A stretch of DNA of 64,000 nucleotides, from NCBI GenBank assembly GCA_027563935.2, contig CM050446.2, forward strand, positions 25,113,501 to 25,177,500, given 5' to 3'. The notes beneath the pieces were generated by a model. That model was given only the letters and a program-made list of their open reading frames with translations, was not told the DNA's origin and made no database searches. Positions 44,231 through 56,909 of the stretch are shown in pieces (within the stretch, counting starts at the first letter, position 1; each line of letters opens with the position of its first letter). The translations under genes were made by a program, and so were the position numbers. The DNA comes from Costus lasius (taxonomy: Eukaryota > Streptophyta > Magnoliopsida > Zingiberales > Costaceae).

Positions 44231-44553
44231 CCATATATCGGAGGCGTGGACATTTCTTTGTCCTTTGGTTTGTTTCCAGGTTCATAGGCGTGCGAGCTGA
44301 ACCCTAAAAGATCGTGCTGAGCTTAAGATTTGCTATAGGTTAGTGAGCAATTTTTTTAGTATTGAGTGCCATTGGGATTTCTTGCATTTGTGTTGCCCCA
44401 AAATGAGTTCGTGGCCGATTTCTTCATGTTTTCATGCTACATTTCCTAGCATTTTTTGACTTTCCTCGTCTAAAGACCCTCTCCCATTTTTCTGTGCATT
44501 GTGTAACCTCGTAGAGTATTGCACTAAGGACCCTCCCACCTATTGTAACTCCA
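44231..44553 (+). repeat. Element B 5' LTR, last part
   Basis: Collinear with the A LTR end (minus): ACGTGGAC-like GGCGTGGACATTTC, CTTTGGTTTGTTTC, ATAGGCGTGCGAGC, CTAAAGACCCTCTCCC. It ends TTGTAACTCCA, before the PBS. Confidence 0.8.
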
Positions 44554-44560
44554 TTATTTC

Positions 44561-44572
44561 TGGTATCAGATG
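44561..44572 (+). other. Primer-binding site of B
   Basis: TGGTATCAGATG; the initiator-Met type with the last bases altered. Confidence 0.75.
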
Positions 44573-44688
44573 AGTTGCGCGTTCAATTCTTATTAATTGC
44601 ACGGTCCAACTCCGTTGCATAGCATATTTCAGCATCATTTATGTGTCTTCAGCATTCTACACTTAGACAAATTTTCCCTTGTTTGTGC

Positions 44689-46186
44689 ATGGTGACTACA
44701 AGATCATAAGTCATGTCTTCCCAGTTTTTTGACACTATTCCCGAAACCCAAGAGTCGGTCTAACCCTCGGAAGAGACTATCATCCGCTTATGGTCATTGG
44801 CTGCGCTTACTATGCGAGTCAATGCGCTAACTGCGCAATTGGACGCCCATAAATTGTCCACGGAGACAACAGGCCAGTAGCTCTTAGCAGGATTCTGGGA
44901 CCTCGCTGATCGTTTTAGTGTATCAGAGTATAGTCGCCCTAACTCGGTTCAACTCCCTCCGTTTGCACGTCTCGCCCCAACTAGGGAGTTGCCCCCGATT
45001 TGCCGCGCCTGTTCAGCACCAACCCTTGGATGATGAGTTAGGCCGACGTAGGCCTTACACGGCCCACGGTGGCCCGGCTTATGAGGACAAACCCTTTGAT
45101 GAAGATGATGTTTGGGCCGCACAAAGGCCACCAGCCCAACCCCGCTATGAGCGTCCCCGAGCGGAGGACGATTTCTGTCACTTTGTTCGAAATACCCCCG
45201 CGCCCTTTGTAGGTGCTCTCAACCCCACGCAATTCCTGGATTGGGTTGCGTCCGTCGACTCGTATTTTGACTTGAGTGATTGTCCCCCGCACCTACGTGT
45301 CTGGTATGTGCGAACCTTGCTAGAAGGTCCTGCGCGTCTACATTGGCAAAATGTGGAGCGCCAAAATGAACAGCACGCCCTCCCTCCTATCACTCATTGG
45401 GAGGAGATGAAGTATCGTCTTCACGAGCGATACGTACCTCCCTCATATAGGCAGCGCCTCCTTGACCAATATAGCAGCCTACAGCAAGGGTTGGGTACCG
45501 TTGCGGAGTATCGCCTGACCTTTGACACGTTGCAACTTCGTGACCTTTGACATCCGGTACGCCTTACCTGCGTATGGCTCAGAATTGTTAGACCATACCT
45601 ATCAGCGTGCCTTAGACATTGAGCAAGACCTTCGTGCTGTGGCTCGTCGAGGCGAGTTTGTTCCCCCACGTCGTCCGCACGCTAGAGGACCCCCGCATGT
45701 TCACCCACGGGCTGAGCATCCCGAGCCACGCTTAGACCCGCGTCCCGCGCCTAAGGCCCATAGCTCCCCTCGACGACCAGCCCCGAAGGCCTCTGCCTCT
45801 CGCCCCACATGGGAGGAGAAGGCAAGGCCCCCGTCATTGGGTCATCCGAATGAGTTCACTGTTACAATTGCTTTCAACTGGGTCACTACTATAGGGACTG
45901 TCCGAAGAAGTCTGCCTTTGTGAACAAGAGTCACACCCGTGTAGCCATCATTACCCGCGACCGCACGGAGCATGATGTTGAGGCCAAGTGCTACACGAGT
46001 GGCGATGAGTTGGGTCACCCCACACTTGCGGTTGTGCGGTGCACCCTTGTCCAAACCCCTCCCTCTGAAGATTGGAGGTGCACGAGTATTTTCACGACTT
46101 ACATCAAGTGCAACAGGCACTCGTGTAAGATTGTCATTGATGGGGGAAGTAGCTTGAATGTGGTCTCTCGGACCGCGATTATCTGC
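44689..46186 (+). pseudogene. Element B gag and start of protease
   Basis: Starts MVTTRS followed by TAA (Gln in A). A frame at 44918-45550 holds YEDKPFDEDDVWAAQRPP, NPTQFLDWVASVDSYFDL, TLLEGPARLHWQNVERQ and SYRQRLLDQYSSLQQG. Near 45540 about 60 bases relative to A are missing, at a repeat of TGACCTTTGACA. The frame then gives DIRYALPAYGSE and a Pro/Arg-rich tail. The zinc knuckle is lost (CNWV... near 45870). The protease reads CKIVIDGGSSLNVVSRTA and ends at 46186, where L1 begins. Confidence 0.82.
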
Positions 46187-46970
46187 TTTGGTGTAAATTA
46201 GATTGGGTATTGGCTAACAAAGAATAGGTAAATGGAAACATTAATGCAGAGGTTATAATTCTAAATCCTGGTATTTTAGATCATTCTCCCTCACTGATCT
46301 AATTTTTGGTCAAATCATAAATGCATGCATGAGGTGGTTAAACAAGTTTGGCCAGATAATCGATGGAAAAGAACTCCTATGTTTATCCTAGCACAAAAAT
46401 TGAAAGCAGTCAAGAAAGAACTAAAAATATGGGCACATCAATTTAAGATCCAACGTCAAGAGAATTCTAGGAAATTCTGAGAACAATTAGAACTCATTCA
46501 AGAAGGATTGCAACAAAATACTAGCTTGGAGGATTTTCATATTAAGTAGAAAGAATTATAGGAGAATTTACTAACATGTCTTGAGGAAGAGGAAGCAGCT
46601 CTTCAACAAAGATCTATGGACTTCAGGATTTCCTGAGGGGATTCAAATATTAAATATTTCTATAACTCCATGCACATTCGTCAAAACAAAAACTCAATTC
46701 TGACAATTACAGGTGATGATGGCTATTTAATACTTGGTAGTCAATTAGAAAAGGAGGCAATTGATTTTTTTTGCATCTCTGTTAGGCCCAGTTTTGAAAG
46801 ATAGATGTATACCGAAGATACATAATAAGATTTCACAAGCATCTTACAATCTACTAAACAACCCAATCACTATCACAGTAATTGAAATTGTCATCCTTAC
46901 AGCAAAAATTAATAAAGCACCTAAGGTGGATGGTCTAAATGCTAGTTTCTTCTGTTCCTATTGAAGTGGT
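46187..46970 (+). mobile_element. L1 LINE fragment, copy 1
   Basis: Matches 50426-51200 of the larger L1: KLDWVLANKE, LNPGILDHS and ISQASYNLLNNPI...NKAPKVDGLNASFFCS. It covers the end of the endonuclease to the start of RT. Both ends are abrupt: the left joins B's protease, the right joins the gag of F. It is full of stops. Confidence 0.8.
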
Positions 46971-47910
46971 TTATTTTGTGGAGTTGCAAGGAATTGGCAT
47001 TCGGCGGAAGCATGACCTACAATGCCATAAACTTCACAAAAAATAGCATTAATTATAGTAGAAGAAAAATTAAAAGAATCAAGTTTCTGTGAGAGAGAGA
47101 CAACCTTTGCTGCAAGAGATGTCAGCGAATCGTTATCATACTTACCTGCGCTTGTTGATGTTGTACCTCGTTCATTAAACCAATGGTGGTGGTTCATCAC
47201 CATGTCTTTAAGTAAAGTCATAGCTTCGTCAACTCTCTTATTCATAAGTGCACCTCCAACTGCTGCGTCCACCATAAGCTTGGTTCTATAGTCTAGCCCA
47301 TTGTAGAAAGTATGGACTAAAATGCATTGTTCGAGTCTGTGGTGAGGACAAATGGGCTGAAGTACTTGAAGCGATCCCAAGCATCATAAAGTGATTCCCC
47401 ATCCTTTTGACAGAAATATGTGATCATGTTCCATAGCTGCACTATCTTACTAGGGGGAAATACTTTGACAAGAATGCATGTGAGAGTTCCTCCCAAGTGG
47501 TGATCGATCCTAGTGGAAGAGATAAGAGCTATGCGCGCGCACGATCCCTGAGAGAAAAAAAATAATCTTAGTCTAATAGTGTTAGGAGATACACAGTTTA
47601 TCTAAACAATGTCGCAATACACAAGAAAAATAGCAAGATGTAAACTTGGATCCTGTGTCAGAGAGCCCCCAAATTGGTTCTACTGAACCATAGTCATCAA
47701 AGCTGGCATGATGTCGAAGTTGTTCGCCTCAACAGCCAGGCGAACAATACTGGCATTATACCCTTGAACATTTGGTACAGTAAAATCCCTAAGTGATTGA
47801 TTGGCTGCCATAGCGCCTTCCCTCAAAGCTTCATGAACTTGAAATTATAGCTTCCTCTGAAGGAGGAAGGTGAGTTCAATCTCTGGGTCTTTGGGAAAAA
47901 TCATACCTAT
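46971..47910 (-). pseudogene. Element F gag, truncated
   Basis: Opens with PKDPEIELTFLLQRKL, then SLRDFTVPNVQGYNASIVR, RDRARA, LSKYFPPSKIVQLWN, DGESLYDAWDRFKYF, YNGLDYRTKLMVDAAVGG. The zinc knuckle is altered (CEVYGIVGHASAEC, with Tyr for the second Cys). It carries several in-frame stops, many where E has Gln or Trp. The same order as E gag confirms the lineage. Confidence 0.85.
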
Positions 47911-48034
47911 CTTAAGATTTTTAGGCATACAACATGTCAAAAAAAAATAGCATAAAACTAACTATAGCAAAGCGTAAAATAAAAAAAAATATCTAGTCTA
48001 TAAATCTTGCGATTAAATCGATATTGGCAAGCCT

Positions 48035-48054
48035 GATCCCTGGCAACGGCGCCA
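48035..48054 (-). other. Primer-binding site of F
   Basis: TGGCGCCGTTGCCAGGGATC on the minus strand, six bases from the LTR; the ATHILA/Tat type. Confidence 0.88.
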
Positions 48055-48060
48055 AAAACT

Positions 48061-49529
48061 TGATGCGACTATAAGTGCACGACTTTATCGAAGTAATAAA
48101 TAAAAGATCATTCCCAATGAGGATCTGGTAGCCAATTACCGATTACACGGTCAATATAGCTAGACGATTCAAAGAGCATTTTTGATCGGAACTTCAATAC
48201 GCGTAAGAGCAAAAGCGAGCGTTTTAAGTAGAAAACTTATGCGGAGAGAATTGGGATTGGGTTTCACCACGTTGACAAATCAGAATTTAATAAAATAAAT
48301 ATAAGTAAAGAAAATCAAAGTGTTGAAAGGGATTTGTCCGCATGTACAGATTACCTTTTCTCGAAGTATAATCTAGTACTTAATCACGATAATTCCCTAC
48401 TCTCGTGACAATTATCGTAATTAAGCCCCTTAAGCTCTGTGACAAATCATAAAAATTCCTTCGAGTGAATTCAACCTACTCTCGTGATTGAAAACACAAA
48501 TTTGAAAAAAATAATTCTAACATCATGATTCACCTCTCGGTTCTTCTCGAGATGTCTCAAACGCAGTAAAACTTGGCCAGAGTAATAAAGCGAAATAAGC
48601 ACAATTCTAATCAAATTAACTTAGTAAAATTCTTTAACAAAGACAAATACAAGGATTAATTCATGAAATCGTCAACGGGCTACACCCCTAATTCCGAACA
48701 AAGGTTTAAGAGATCATGTTCGTAGAATACAACATGTAAGATTGAGAGTTTGATATGAAAGCTTAATAAAATTACAAGAAAACACTAGGAGAATAAGAAG
48801 AACCCTTCTCTTCAATTAGGAGACGAAGATCGAGCAACAACATTCATCCTTTGTGTGATCTCCCGTCGAAAATTTGGCCAGCACTCTATTTTCACCCTAG
48901 CCACCGCATCTCTCCAAAATCGTCCCCCAGAAGTTCCCCAAACCCTTACAAAATTTCCCTTTTTATAGTTAAATTCGTGTGGGACCCTTTTGGAAAGGTT
49001 TTTCCAAAGTTTGACTAAGTTTTGACTCAATTTGAGGTTGAATCGAAGAGATAACCGAGTTGGGCAGATGTCTTCACAGGCCGTAATGTGTTCAGCCACG
49101 AAAGTTTTTATGAAGAAATTGGCTTCTGGTTGCTGTGCGCCAAGTCATTCATGGCCCGTGAACAGTTCACGGGTGTGGCTATGAAAGTTTCTATGCAAAA
49201 CCCAATTTTGGCGCAAAACTGTTTTCTTGCGTAGAGCAATACTCACGACCCGTGAATGGACTCACGGTCGTGACCGTGAATATCTCATCTATCCTATGTT
49301 TTGCTCTAAATTTGACATGAGGCTTCGTCTTCTCCTCAGGAATTGTTCCGTGACCTCAAAACTCAATAAATCCATCATTTTTAACTTTTTTTTTTCATGA
49401 AAACCAAGAAAAGTGAAGATTCTATACAATAGGAGATAAAAATATTATAAATTGGTATAAAATCATACAATTGGGCACATAATATTATATAAAATATTTA
49501 GAAAAATATGATATAAATGCAACGTATAA
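48061..49529 (-). repeat. Element F 5' LTR
   Basis: On the minus strand it starts at about TTATACGTTGCATTTATATC (the first dinucleotide TG is mutated to TT) and ends GTGCACTTATAGTCGCATCA. Word array at 49075-49290. The right flank is L1 sequence. Confidence 0.8.
49075..49290. repeat. ACGG/CCGT word array in F
   Basis: CACAGGCCGTAATG, CATGGCCCGTGAAC, CTCACGACCCGTGAATG, CTCACGGTCGTGACCGTGAA; the same theme, more decayed. Confidence 0.65.
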
Positions 49530-52500
49530 GTTAACAAAATCAGAAATTCCTAACGTGGTTGGAATGGAGGATATGGACACAACTAGCAAACTAGATAATG
49601 AATAGACCCAAAACTCTCTTCTATTAGAAAAAATAAATTTGTCTAATGGTAAACTGAAATAGAAAAGGCTATATCCCAAGTAAATGAAATACAACTTGCT
49701 GGACTTGGAGGGGCCAAGAAGAAAAGAGGGAAAAAAGTTAAAACAATAGCTGTAGAAGAAAAATGATATGTAGACAGCTGAATGTAGCCCACAACTCAAG
49801 GATCTGAGGAGCAACGATCCTTCATCATCAAAAATCACATGAAAGGACCTATAATGTGTTGGAATATTTGGGGACTAAACTCCCCTAGAAAACAAGCTGA
49901 AATATGTGATGCTCTTAAACAACATTCCATTCAAATATTATTCTTGCTTGAAACGAGAGTGCAGCAAGCAAAGCACAAGTGGATTCTTACCAATCTAGTA
50001 CCAGGCTGGTGACTTTTTTTTGTAACTATTGTGATATTAAAGGAGGAAGGATATGGTGTCTTTGGAATAAATTTTTATGGCATCCAAATTACTAGCTCAT
50101 CCTCACAGGTTATAAATAGATGGGTTAAAGAACTTAGGACTGATGAAAGATTTAAGGTATCAGTGGTTTACGATCTCTATTCAAGATAGGAAAGATAGGA
50201 TATCTAGATACAATTGGGTAAATGAATATGAACCATCCAAGGATGATATTAGGTGATTTCAATATGTTATTCAGCCATAATGAAAAATTAGGGGACAAAT
50301 CAGTTAGAAAACATGATATCATTGATAATGCCGATATGTTAAATTAATTTGAAATTTCAGACATAAAATGGTAAGGACCCTTTTACCCCTTGTCAAATCT
50401 AAAGCAAGGGCAAGAGAGAGTATGGTGTAAATTAGATTGGGTTTTGGCTAACAAAGAATGGGTAAATGCAAACATTAATGCTGAGGTTATATTCCTAAAT
50501 CCTGGTATTTTAGATCATTCTTCCTCATTGATCTAATTTTTGGTCTAATCATAAATGCATGCAAGAGGTGTTTAAACGAGTTTGGCTAGACAATGGACAG
50601 AAAAGAACTCCTATGTTTATCCAGTACAAAAATTGAAAGCAGTCAAAAAAGAACTAAAAATATGGGCACATCAATTTTAGATCCAACGTCAAGAGAATTC
50701 TAGGAAAATCCGAGAAGAATTAGAATCATTCAAGAAGTATTGAAAGAAAATACTAGCTTGGAGGATTTTTCATATTAAGGAGAAAGAATTAAGGGAGAAT
50801 TTACTAACATGTCTTGAGGAAGAGGAAGCAGCTTTTCAACAAAGATCTAGGGATTTCAAGATTTCCTTAGGCGATTCAAATACTAAATATTTCTATAACT
50901 CCATGCGCATCCGTCAAAACAAAAACTCAATTATGACAATTATAGGTGATGATGGCTATTTAATACTTGGTAGTTAGTGAGAAAAGGAGGCAATATATTT
51001 CTTTGCATCTCTGTTAGGCCTAGTTTTGAAAGATAGACTTATACCGAAGAAACTAAATAAGATTTCACAAGCATCTTACGATCTACTAAATAGCCCAATC
51101 AATATCACAAATATCGAAAATGTCATCCTTACAGAAAATATTAATAAAGCACCGAAGGTGGATGGTCTAAATGCTGGTTTCTTCTGTTCCTGTTGGAGTG
51201 TCATTTGATTAGATGTAATTACAACAATTATGGATTTCTTTAATTTAGGAAAACTTCTTAAACAAATAAATATTACTTCCATAACCCTTATTCCCAAGAA
51301 CTAGAATCCTAATACATTTGTGGAGTATAGGCCTATATCGATTTGCGAAGCTCTTTAGAGATTTATCTCAAAAATCATTGGAAATCGGTTGAAATCTATC
51401 CTAGAAGATATCATGATTTCAGTCAATATGGTTTTCTCAAAGGACGATCCATCTATGAGAATATTTTTTTTATGTCATGAACTTTTCCATAATTATCATA
51501 GACTCAATGGGCCACCTTTTCATGAGCATTAAGATTGATTTTCATAAGGCTTATGACTTAGTCCATTGGGACTTTGTTTTAAGCCTATTAAAAGTTTTTA
51601 ATTTTCCACCAAGAGTAATAAACTGTATTGCTGAATGCATATTCTCCACAAAATTTTCATTAAACCTTAATGGGCAAGACGTGGGGTTTTTTAAAGGTAC
51701 AAGGGGATTGAGACAAAGTTGCCCAATGACTCCTTATTTGTTTATTATGGTTATCCAACACCTCAGAGATTTGTTATTAAGGGAGATGGAGCTAGGGAAC
51801 TTGCACCTTCTTAGGAAATGCAAAAAACCCTATTATTACTAACTTGAAATTTGCAGATGATGTTATCATTTTCTATAAAGTAGAGGCACAATTTGCGTTG
51901 AGTGTGAAGAAGGTATTGGACCAGTTTGCTGCAGTTTTAGGATTTGGTATAAATCTAGAAAAATCTCTTATTTTTTTCTTAGTTTGTTATAAAGAGTTGC
52001 AAAGGCATATGGCAAGGTTTTTGGGGATGGAAATTGGGTACCTTCCAATTGGGTACTGGGGTATTCCATTACTTAATAAGAAGGTTACATACAAAGATTG
52101 TCTACTGCTATTAGAAAAAGTCGCAAAAAATCTTTGAGCATGGAAGAGCAAATTACTATCTTATGCAGAACACGTGGAGTTGGTTCGCTCTGTTTGTTAT
52201 GGGAGTATCACTTTTGGTGTGGGGCTTTTAAACTCCCTAAATCTATAGTGAGTAGATGACTAAAGCTACAGAAATGCGAGGACTAGACCTCAGGAATATA
52301 CATATATTGAATTCTGCACTACTTATGAGATGTATTTGGAAAATTGCAGCCAAAAAGGATTCGTTATGGTTTAAATGGATTAAAGCTTATTACATAAAAA
52401 GGTATTCTATATAGACAATACCATTGCAAAGTCGTGTTCCTGGTATCTGCTTATCATTCTTTCTTAAAGAAAGGTTTGTATACAATTTATCACTTATAAC

Positions 52501-53480
52501 ATTGCCAACAGGGAGTCAATTAGTATGTGGCATGATCCTTGGTTCAATTCCACAACATTACATGATTTGGTGGAAATTTTCAAATTTGAAAATCTGTCTG
52601 GTTCAATGCCAAGTTAAGCAATTTAATTGTAAAGGACATTTACAAAGACTTTTCTCATTTACCTATTAGATTTGATTTATTACTGGATGAAATTATATGG
52701 AAATGTACAACTATTGGGACCTTCTCTATTAGATCAGCATGTTTAGCTCTAACTCAAGGTCAAAAAGTTTACTGGGGATATTTAGTTTGATTTGGTGGTA
52801 GAACTCCCATATATTTTTTTTATAACATGGATGGTATGTCATCGGTAAATCCCTACCTTGGATAGACTTATTAAATGGGGTGTTCTATCAAGGCGAGAAT
52901 GCTACTTTTGTAATACAAGTGAAGAAACCATAGACCATATTTTCTTTGAATGCGATAAGATTAAATGGATATGGGAATCACTATCATGTATTTACAGGGT
53001 AAATGTGGAATCATCCCAGTGGGCTGATATATTATAAGTCTTATGTACCCACTAGAGAAGGAACAATACCATGACAACCCTTAACTCCAATATATCATAT
53101 TTGGGCGGAAAAAAAATAGAAGAGCATTTCATTATCTATGTAGAAGTTTGAAACAGGTGTTAGGTGCAGTGTTTAATGATGTGCAGTGTTTAATGATGTC
53201 AAAAGGAAGATCAAAATATTACCAAATGCTTCTAGGAACCCTCCGTGTATTATGGATTTTGTATCTACTCGGGATCAAGTACTAAGGGGTGATAAAAAAG
53301 GAATGTCTCATCAAAATCCATTATCTCTACTTCCTTAACCTTGTTTTCTGATAATTTTGCTACTGCATTTGCCTTAAATTTGGAATGTTTAGTTGGAATT
53401 CTCCCTTTTGGAAAGTCTAGCTGGAATTCTCCCCTTAAATGGTCAATGTGCCTTCCTGAAAAGGAAATTAAGTAATTAAT
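49530..53480 (+). mobile_element. L1 LINE, copy 2, 5'-truncated
   Basis: The tail of ORF1 (GLGGAKKKRGKKVKTI near 49700) is followed by ORF2. The right boundary is uncertain; no clear poly(A) tail or target duplication is visible, and 53480 is an estimate. The left edge is the F LTR. Confidence 0.75.
49854..53040 (+). pseudogene. L1 ORF2 (endonuclease and reverse transcriptase), decayed
   Basis: The start MCWNIWGLNSPRKQAEIC marks the apurinic-type endonuclease, followed by LLETRVQQAKHKW, ILGDFNMLFSH and KLDWVLANKEWV. RT: NKAPKVDGLNAGFFCSCW, VEYRPISICEAL, KIDFHKAYDLVHWDFVL, GTRGLRQSCPMTPYLF and the catalytic LKFADDVIIFYK near 51850. A zf-RVT-like region lies near 52840-52960. More than ten stops or shifts are present. 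The order is that of plant L1. Confidence 0.85.
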
Positions 53481-53703
53481 TAGTTTTGTATTGGATTTTG
53501 TTGGTTCTCACCATATATGGATTATATTTGGTCTTGTTTCTATGCTGGAAGTTAAATAGTTGTTCACTTAGCAAATTGAGTTGTTTCTATGATTGCTCAG
53601 TGCCGGAGATTGAATTCTAGATGGATTTAAATGCAATTTGATGATGTAGGGTGTTGATTTTATCACTAAGTGCTATTATCTCGATATACAAGTTATAGAC
53701 TTA
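53481..53703. other. L1 tail or intergenic
   Basis: AT-rich, no features. Confidence 0.3.
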
Positions 53704-54111
53704 AGGTCTGTTTGGCTCCGCTTTTAAGCTAATTTTAAGCAGCTTTTAAGCAGAAAAATAGTTAGAAGACTGTTTGGTAATAAAAAGCAAAAGTAAAAAA
53801 AAAAAACAGAATTTAGGAAAGCTACAATTTAATTTGCACCTTATGCTTCTAAAAAATAATAATTCACATGATTTCGTTTAAAATTTTAAGTTTTATTATT
53901 TTAAATAATTAAAATTTTATAACTAAAAAAATAAAATATATTTTATTATTTTAAATAATTTAAAATAAATATTTATTTATTATTTTAAATTTTGACATCA
54001 ATTAAAAAGTTATTAATCATACATCTAATAAATTTTGACAGTGCAGCACAGTACAATATAGTACAGTTTAGTATAGTTATAAATCTATTAACAATGGGGC
54101 CAAACAGGCCC
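53704..54111. mobile_element. Tourist-like MITE (PIF/Harbinger type)
   Basis: 408 bp with terminal inverted repeats AGGTCTGTTTGGCTCC and GGGGCCAAACAGGCCC (two mismatches in the outer 12) and TTA at both sides (53701-53703, 54112-54114). AT-rich interior without a frame. The TTA duplication and the G-G-x-C-T-G-T-T-T-G-G ends fit Tourist-like elements. Confidence 0.75.
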
Positions 54112-54114
54112 TTA

Positions 54115-56909
54115 ATGACTTATGTACTATTATCTTAAAAAATTTATTGTAGATGAGTAAATTCTATACCTTTTTGGAAATATGTTCCCTTTTGGATTTG
54201 GAGTGATGTCATGTAATGGGAAGGAAATTTTGATGTAATTGTTTTTCATTTATAGAATTCTTCTTGCTTTTTGGCAAAAAAATAATTTTGATGTTAATAT
54301 AATTTGTGTTTTCTTAAGTTATTTTTTAATTATTATAATTTGAAATTTCTAAATTTAGATTGCTTCAAAATTATGATATTTAGAATATTTGAATTTGTAT
54401 TACTCAAATTTCTAGAAATATTGAAACTAATACATTTAAAACTTTAAGTATTTTTTTTAAAATTTTTAATTTTAATTTTATGTAATTTGGATTTTCTAAA
54501 ATCATTTTAAAACAAAAGCATTGCAAAATTTCATAATTATTTAGAAATTGATTTATTTTGGATTTAAAAATCAAATTACTTGTATATTATAGAATCCAAT
54601 ATTATATAATTCCATGAACACAAATTATATTATTTACATGTTGTAAATTAAAAATTTACAATGTCTCACTTTTTTCAAAGAAAAGAAAACTCCGATTAAT
54701 TATCATTTGTAGTAACATATGAAATGCTTTAATTTACACTATTTGCAAGTTTGTTAGTATGTTCTACTAAGTTACTTTTATCATTTTGTAAATTAATTAC
54801 CTGTATTTATCCATATAGACACACATATATAATCTGATCATTCTATGATATTTTATTAAATAAATAATTTATTTTATTATTAATTTAATTAAATAATATG
54901 TATAAGGCTTCAATTATTATCACTTGACTAGAATAGAAACCATATTTTGTGTAGTGCTTCGATTACCATATTAAAATACGTTTATGACACAATACATATT
55001 TACAAAATTTATTTATGAACTGTTATATAGCTTATTGATCTCCAAGACTTAAGACTTACTTTGAGTAAGTGATCATATTGATAGAATAAATACAATCCTT
55101 AAAGACTAGTCTACTTTATAATCATTAATACTTTAAATAAAATACTTCTATATGTAAATTTAAAATATAGTGAATCAAAATTATTGTTTTAATCATCTAC
55201 ATTACCTATATATTATATCCAAAATGGTTAATTACTTACTATTCATGTAAGGTAATAATTCATCAAATTTTTGTTTTCAAATAGAGGGATGTATATTATT
55301 AAAATAAAATAAAATAGATACAATAAAATGCTTAATAAATGCTATTAGATCCAATAAAATGCCTTTAGCAAAAGGTGCTCTGATAGTAATGAATTAAAAG
55401 AAAAAAAAATTACTAAAAGATTTTTCAAGATTAAAAATTTTGTTTTATTGAGTGGAATAGAAATGTATCCAAAATATATTTTTCTTAAACCCCGACCTCT
55501 GTGAAAGGTAAAGCTTGGAAAGAGATTCAATAAGTAACTATAAGTTGACTAGTTGGCCAAAGAAATTATTAGCATTTAGTTTTTCAAAGAAAAAAACTTT
55601 TTGAATGGTTACAATTTGTAACCTTCCCTTTTATTCAAATTAGATTATTTCTTTAAAAGGTTGTGTTCTTTCACTAATTTAATTGAATTTAATTTTTTAA
55701 AATCCTTTTTAAGAGTTGTGTCCCTCTATTTTATTAATTTATTTAATTTAATAAATTTTATAATGGTTGTAGAGAAGGGTACCTTCAACCAATAAATAGG
55801 AGCCCTCACTTCCCAAATGACACATCAATTGAATATATCTGAACAGAGAGAAAGTGAAAGTTTTCCCCTTCTCTTCCTCCCTCATTCTTTAGGTCCTCAC
55901 CGTATCTTCATTCTATTCATATATTCATTTTTATTGCTCAATGTTGAAATAGGTACATAGGGCATCCCATAGTTGCACCATTAGGGATTATACCCCTAGT
56001 TGTATCTTGAGGTAGAAGTCCAAATTCAACTTACACGAGGACTTAGATCTTTGCCATAAGAAAGACTCATCATAAGTTCCCCCATTCTTTTCATCCCTCA
56101 TTCTTGAGGTCCTTGCCTCAAGTTCATTTTGTTCTTTTTTATTCTTTTTAGTTGTTTAAATTTCAAAGAGGTTGCTTCAACTTGTAAGACCTATTATTCA
56201 TACTTGGCCATTTATTATATTGGAAATTATCATGTTTTAGAATTTATACTGCTTGATTCTTTTCTTCATAGTTTCAATAAGGTATAAATCACATCTCAAT
56301 AAGACTATAATGATCACCTAGTTTGATTTACGTCTAGCGCCATCAACCTATTGCACTTATGAACCCAATCTATTGACAACTTTACATTCGAACTTGAGTG
56401 TAAACTAATCCTCAACACCACATCAAACTAGGGTGAATAACACAAAGTCTTTTATCCAGTAACCTCACCATACCCCCATATTATATCTTCTTTGTTTTGC
56501 TGTACATGCAACCCTTCATGAAAAGTAGATTTAGGTAAATAAAAAATGAGTAAAATTTATTATTATAATATATTTTCATTCAAATTGAACCAACTTTAAA
56601 ATTATACTCCCCTTTTTTTAGTTTCTCATTGATCACTCATCGCATAAAAAATTAATTAATTAAGAGTAGTGATATTGAAACTGAGAAGAGTAGCGTCGAT
56701 AGGTGTAATTTAAGAAATAAAAAGATGAATTTCTTTTACAATAAATGCCTTAGATGTGATGAATGGGTATTTCGTATTATTTTGTTAATGAAGAAATTGA
56801 AGAAATTGAAGAAATAAAAATAAACAAATAATGATTTCATTTTTTGCTCTAAACTATCATTCTCGACGTTGAATCGAAATCTCCTCCCAGCTCCTTCAAA
56901 ATTAATAGT
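54115..56909. other. AT-rich gene-free region, possible LTR remnant
   Basis: Mostly A/T-rich with no frame. Around 55785-56150 the string AATAAATAGGAGCCCTC is followed by a CT-rich stretch, and the phrase CCCTCATTCTT(T/G)AGGTCCT occurs twice (55881 and 56095). This resembles the R/U5 part of a copia LTR, but no partner LTR or PBS was found. Confidence 0.35.

Larger units (their letters stand above)
11470..46186 (+). mobile_element. Element B: CRM-like Ty3 chromovirus, split by A and by the solo LTR G, 3'-truncated
   Basis: The plus-strand pieces are LTR 11470-12630, LTR 42756-42772, LTR 44231-44553, PBS at 44561 and gag-protease 44689-46186. Removing A (with one TTCAC) and G (with one AGCAT) gives an LTR collinear with the LTR of A read on the opposite strand. 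This includes TATAAAAG and the closing block CTAAAGACCCTCTCCC. The proposed start, TGATGGAGGAG at 11470, resembles the A LTR start TGATGCAGGAG. Everything beyond the protease is lost at the junction with L1 (46187). The reading frame has several stops. Confidence 0.75.
46971..49529 (-). mobile_element. Element F: ATHILA-like Ty3 element, 5' LTR and gag only
   Basis: On the minus strand: LTR 48061-49529, PBS 48035-48054 and gag from about 47910 to 46971. Everything after gag is missing at the L1 junction. LTR length (1.47 kb) and U5 sequence resemble E but are clearly diverged, so it is another subfamily. Confidence 0.85.

Noticed and set aside
55785..56150. A definite copia LTR
   Set aside because: Composition fits, but no LTR ends, PBS or partner could be found, so it is listed only as possible.
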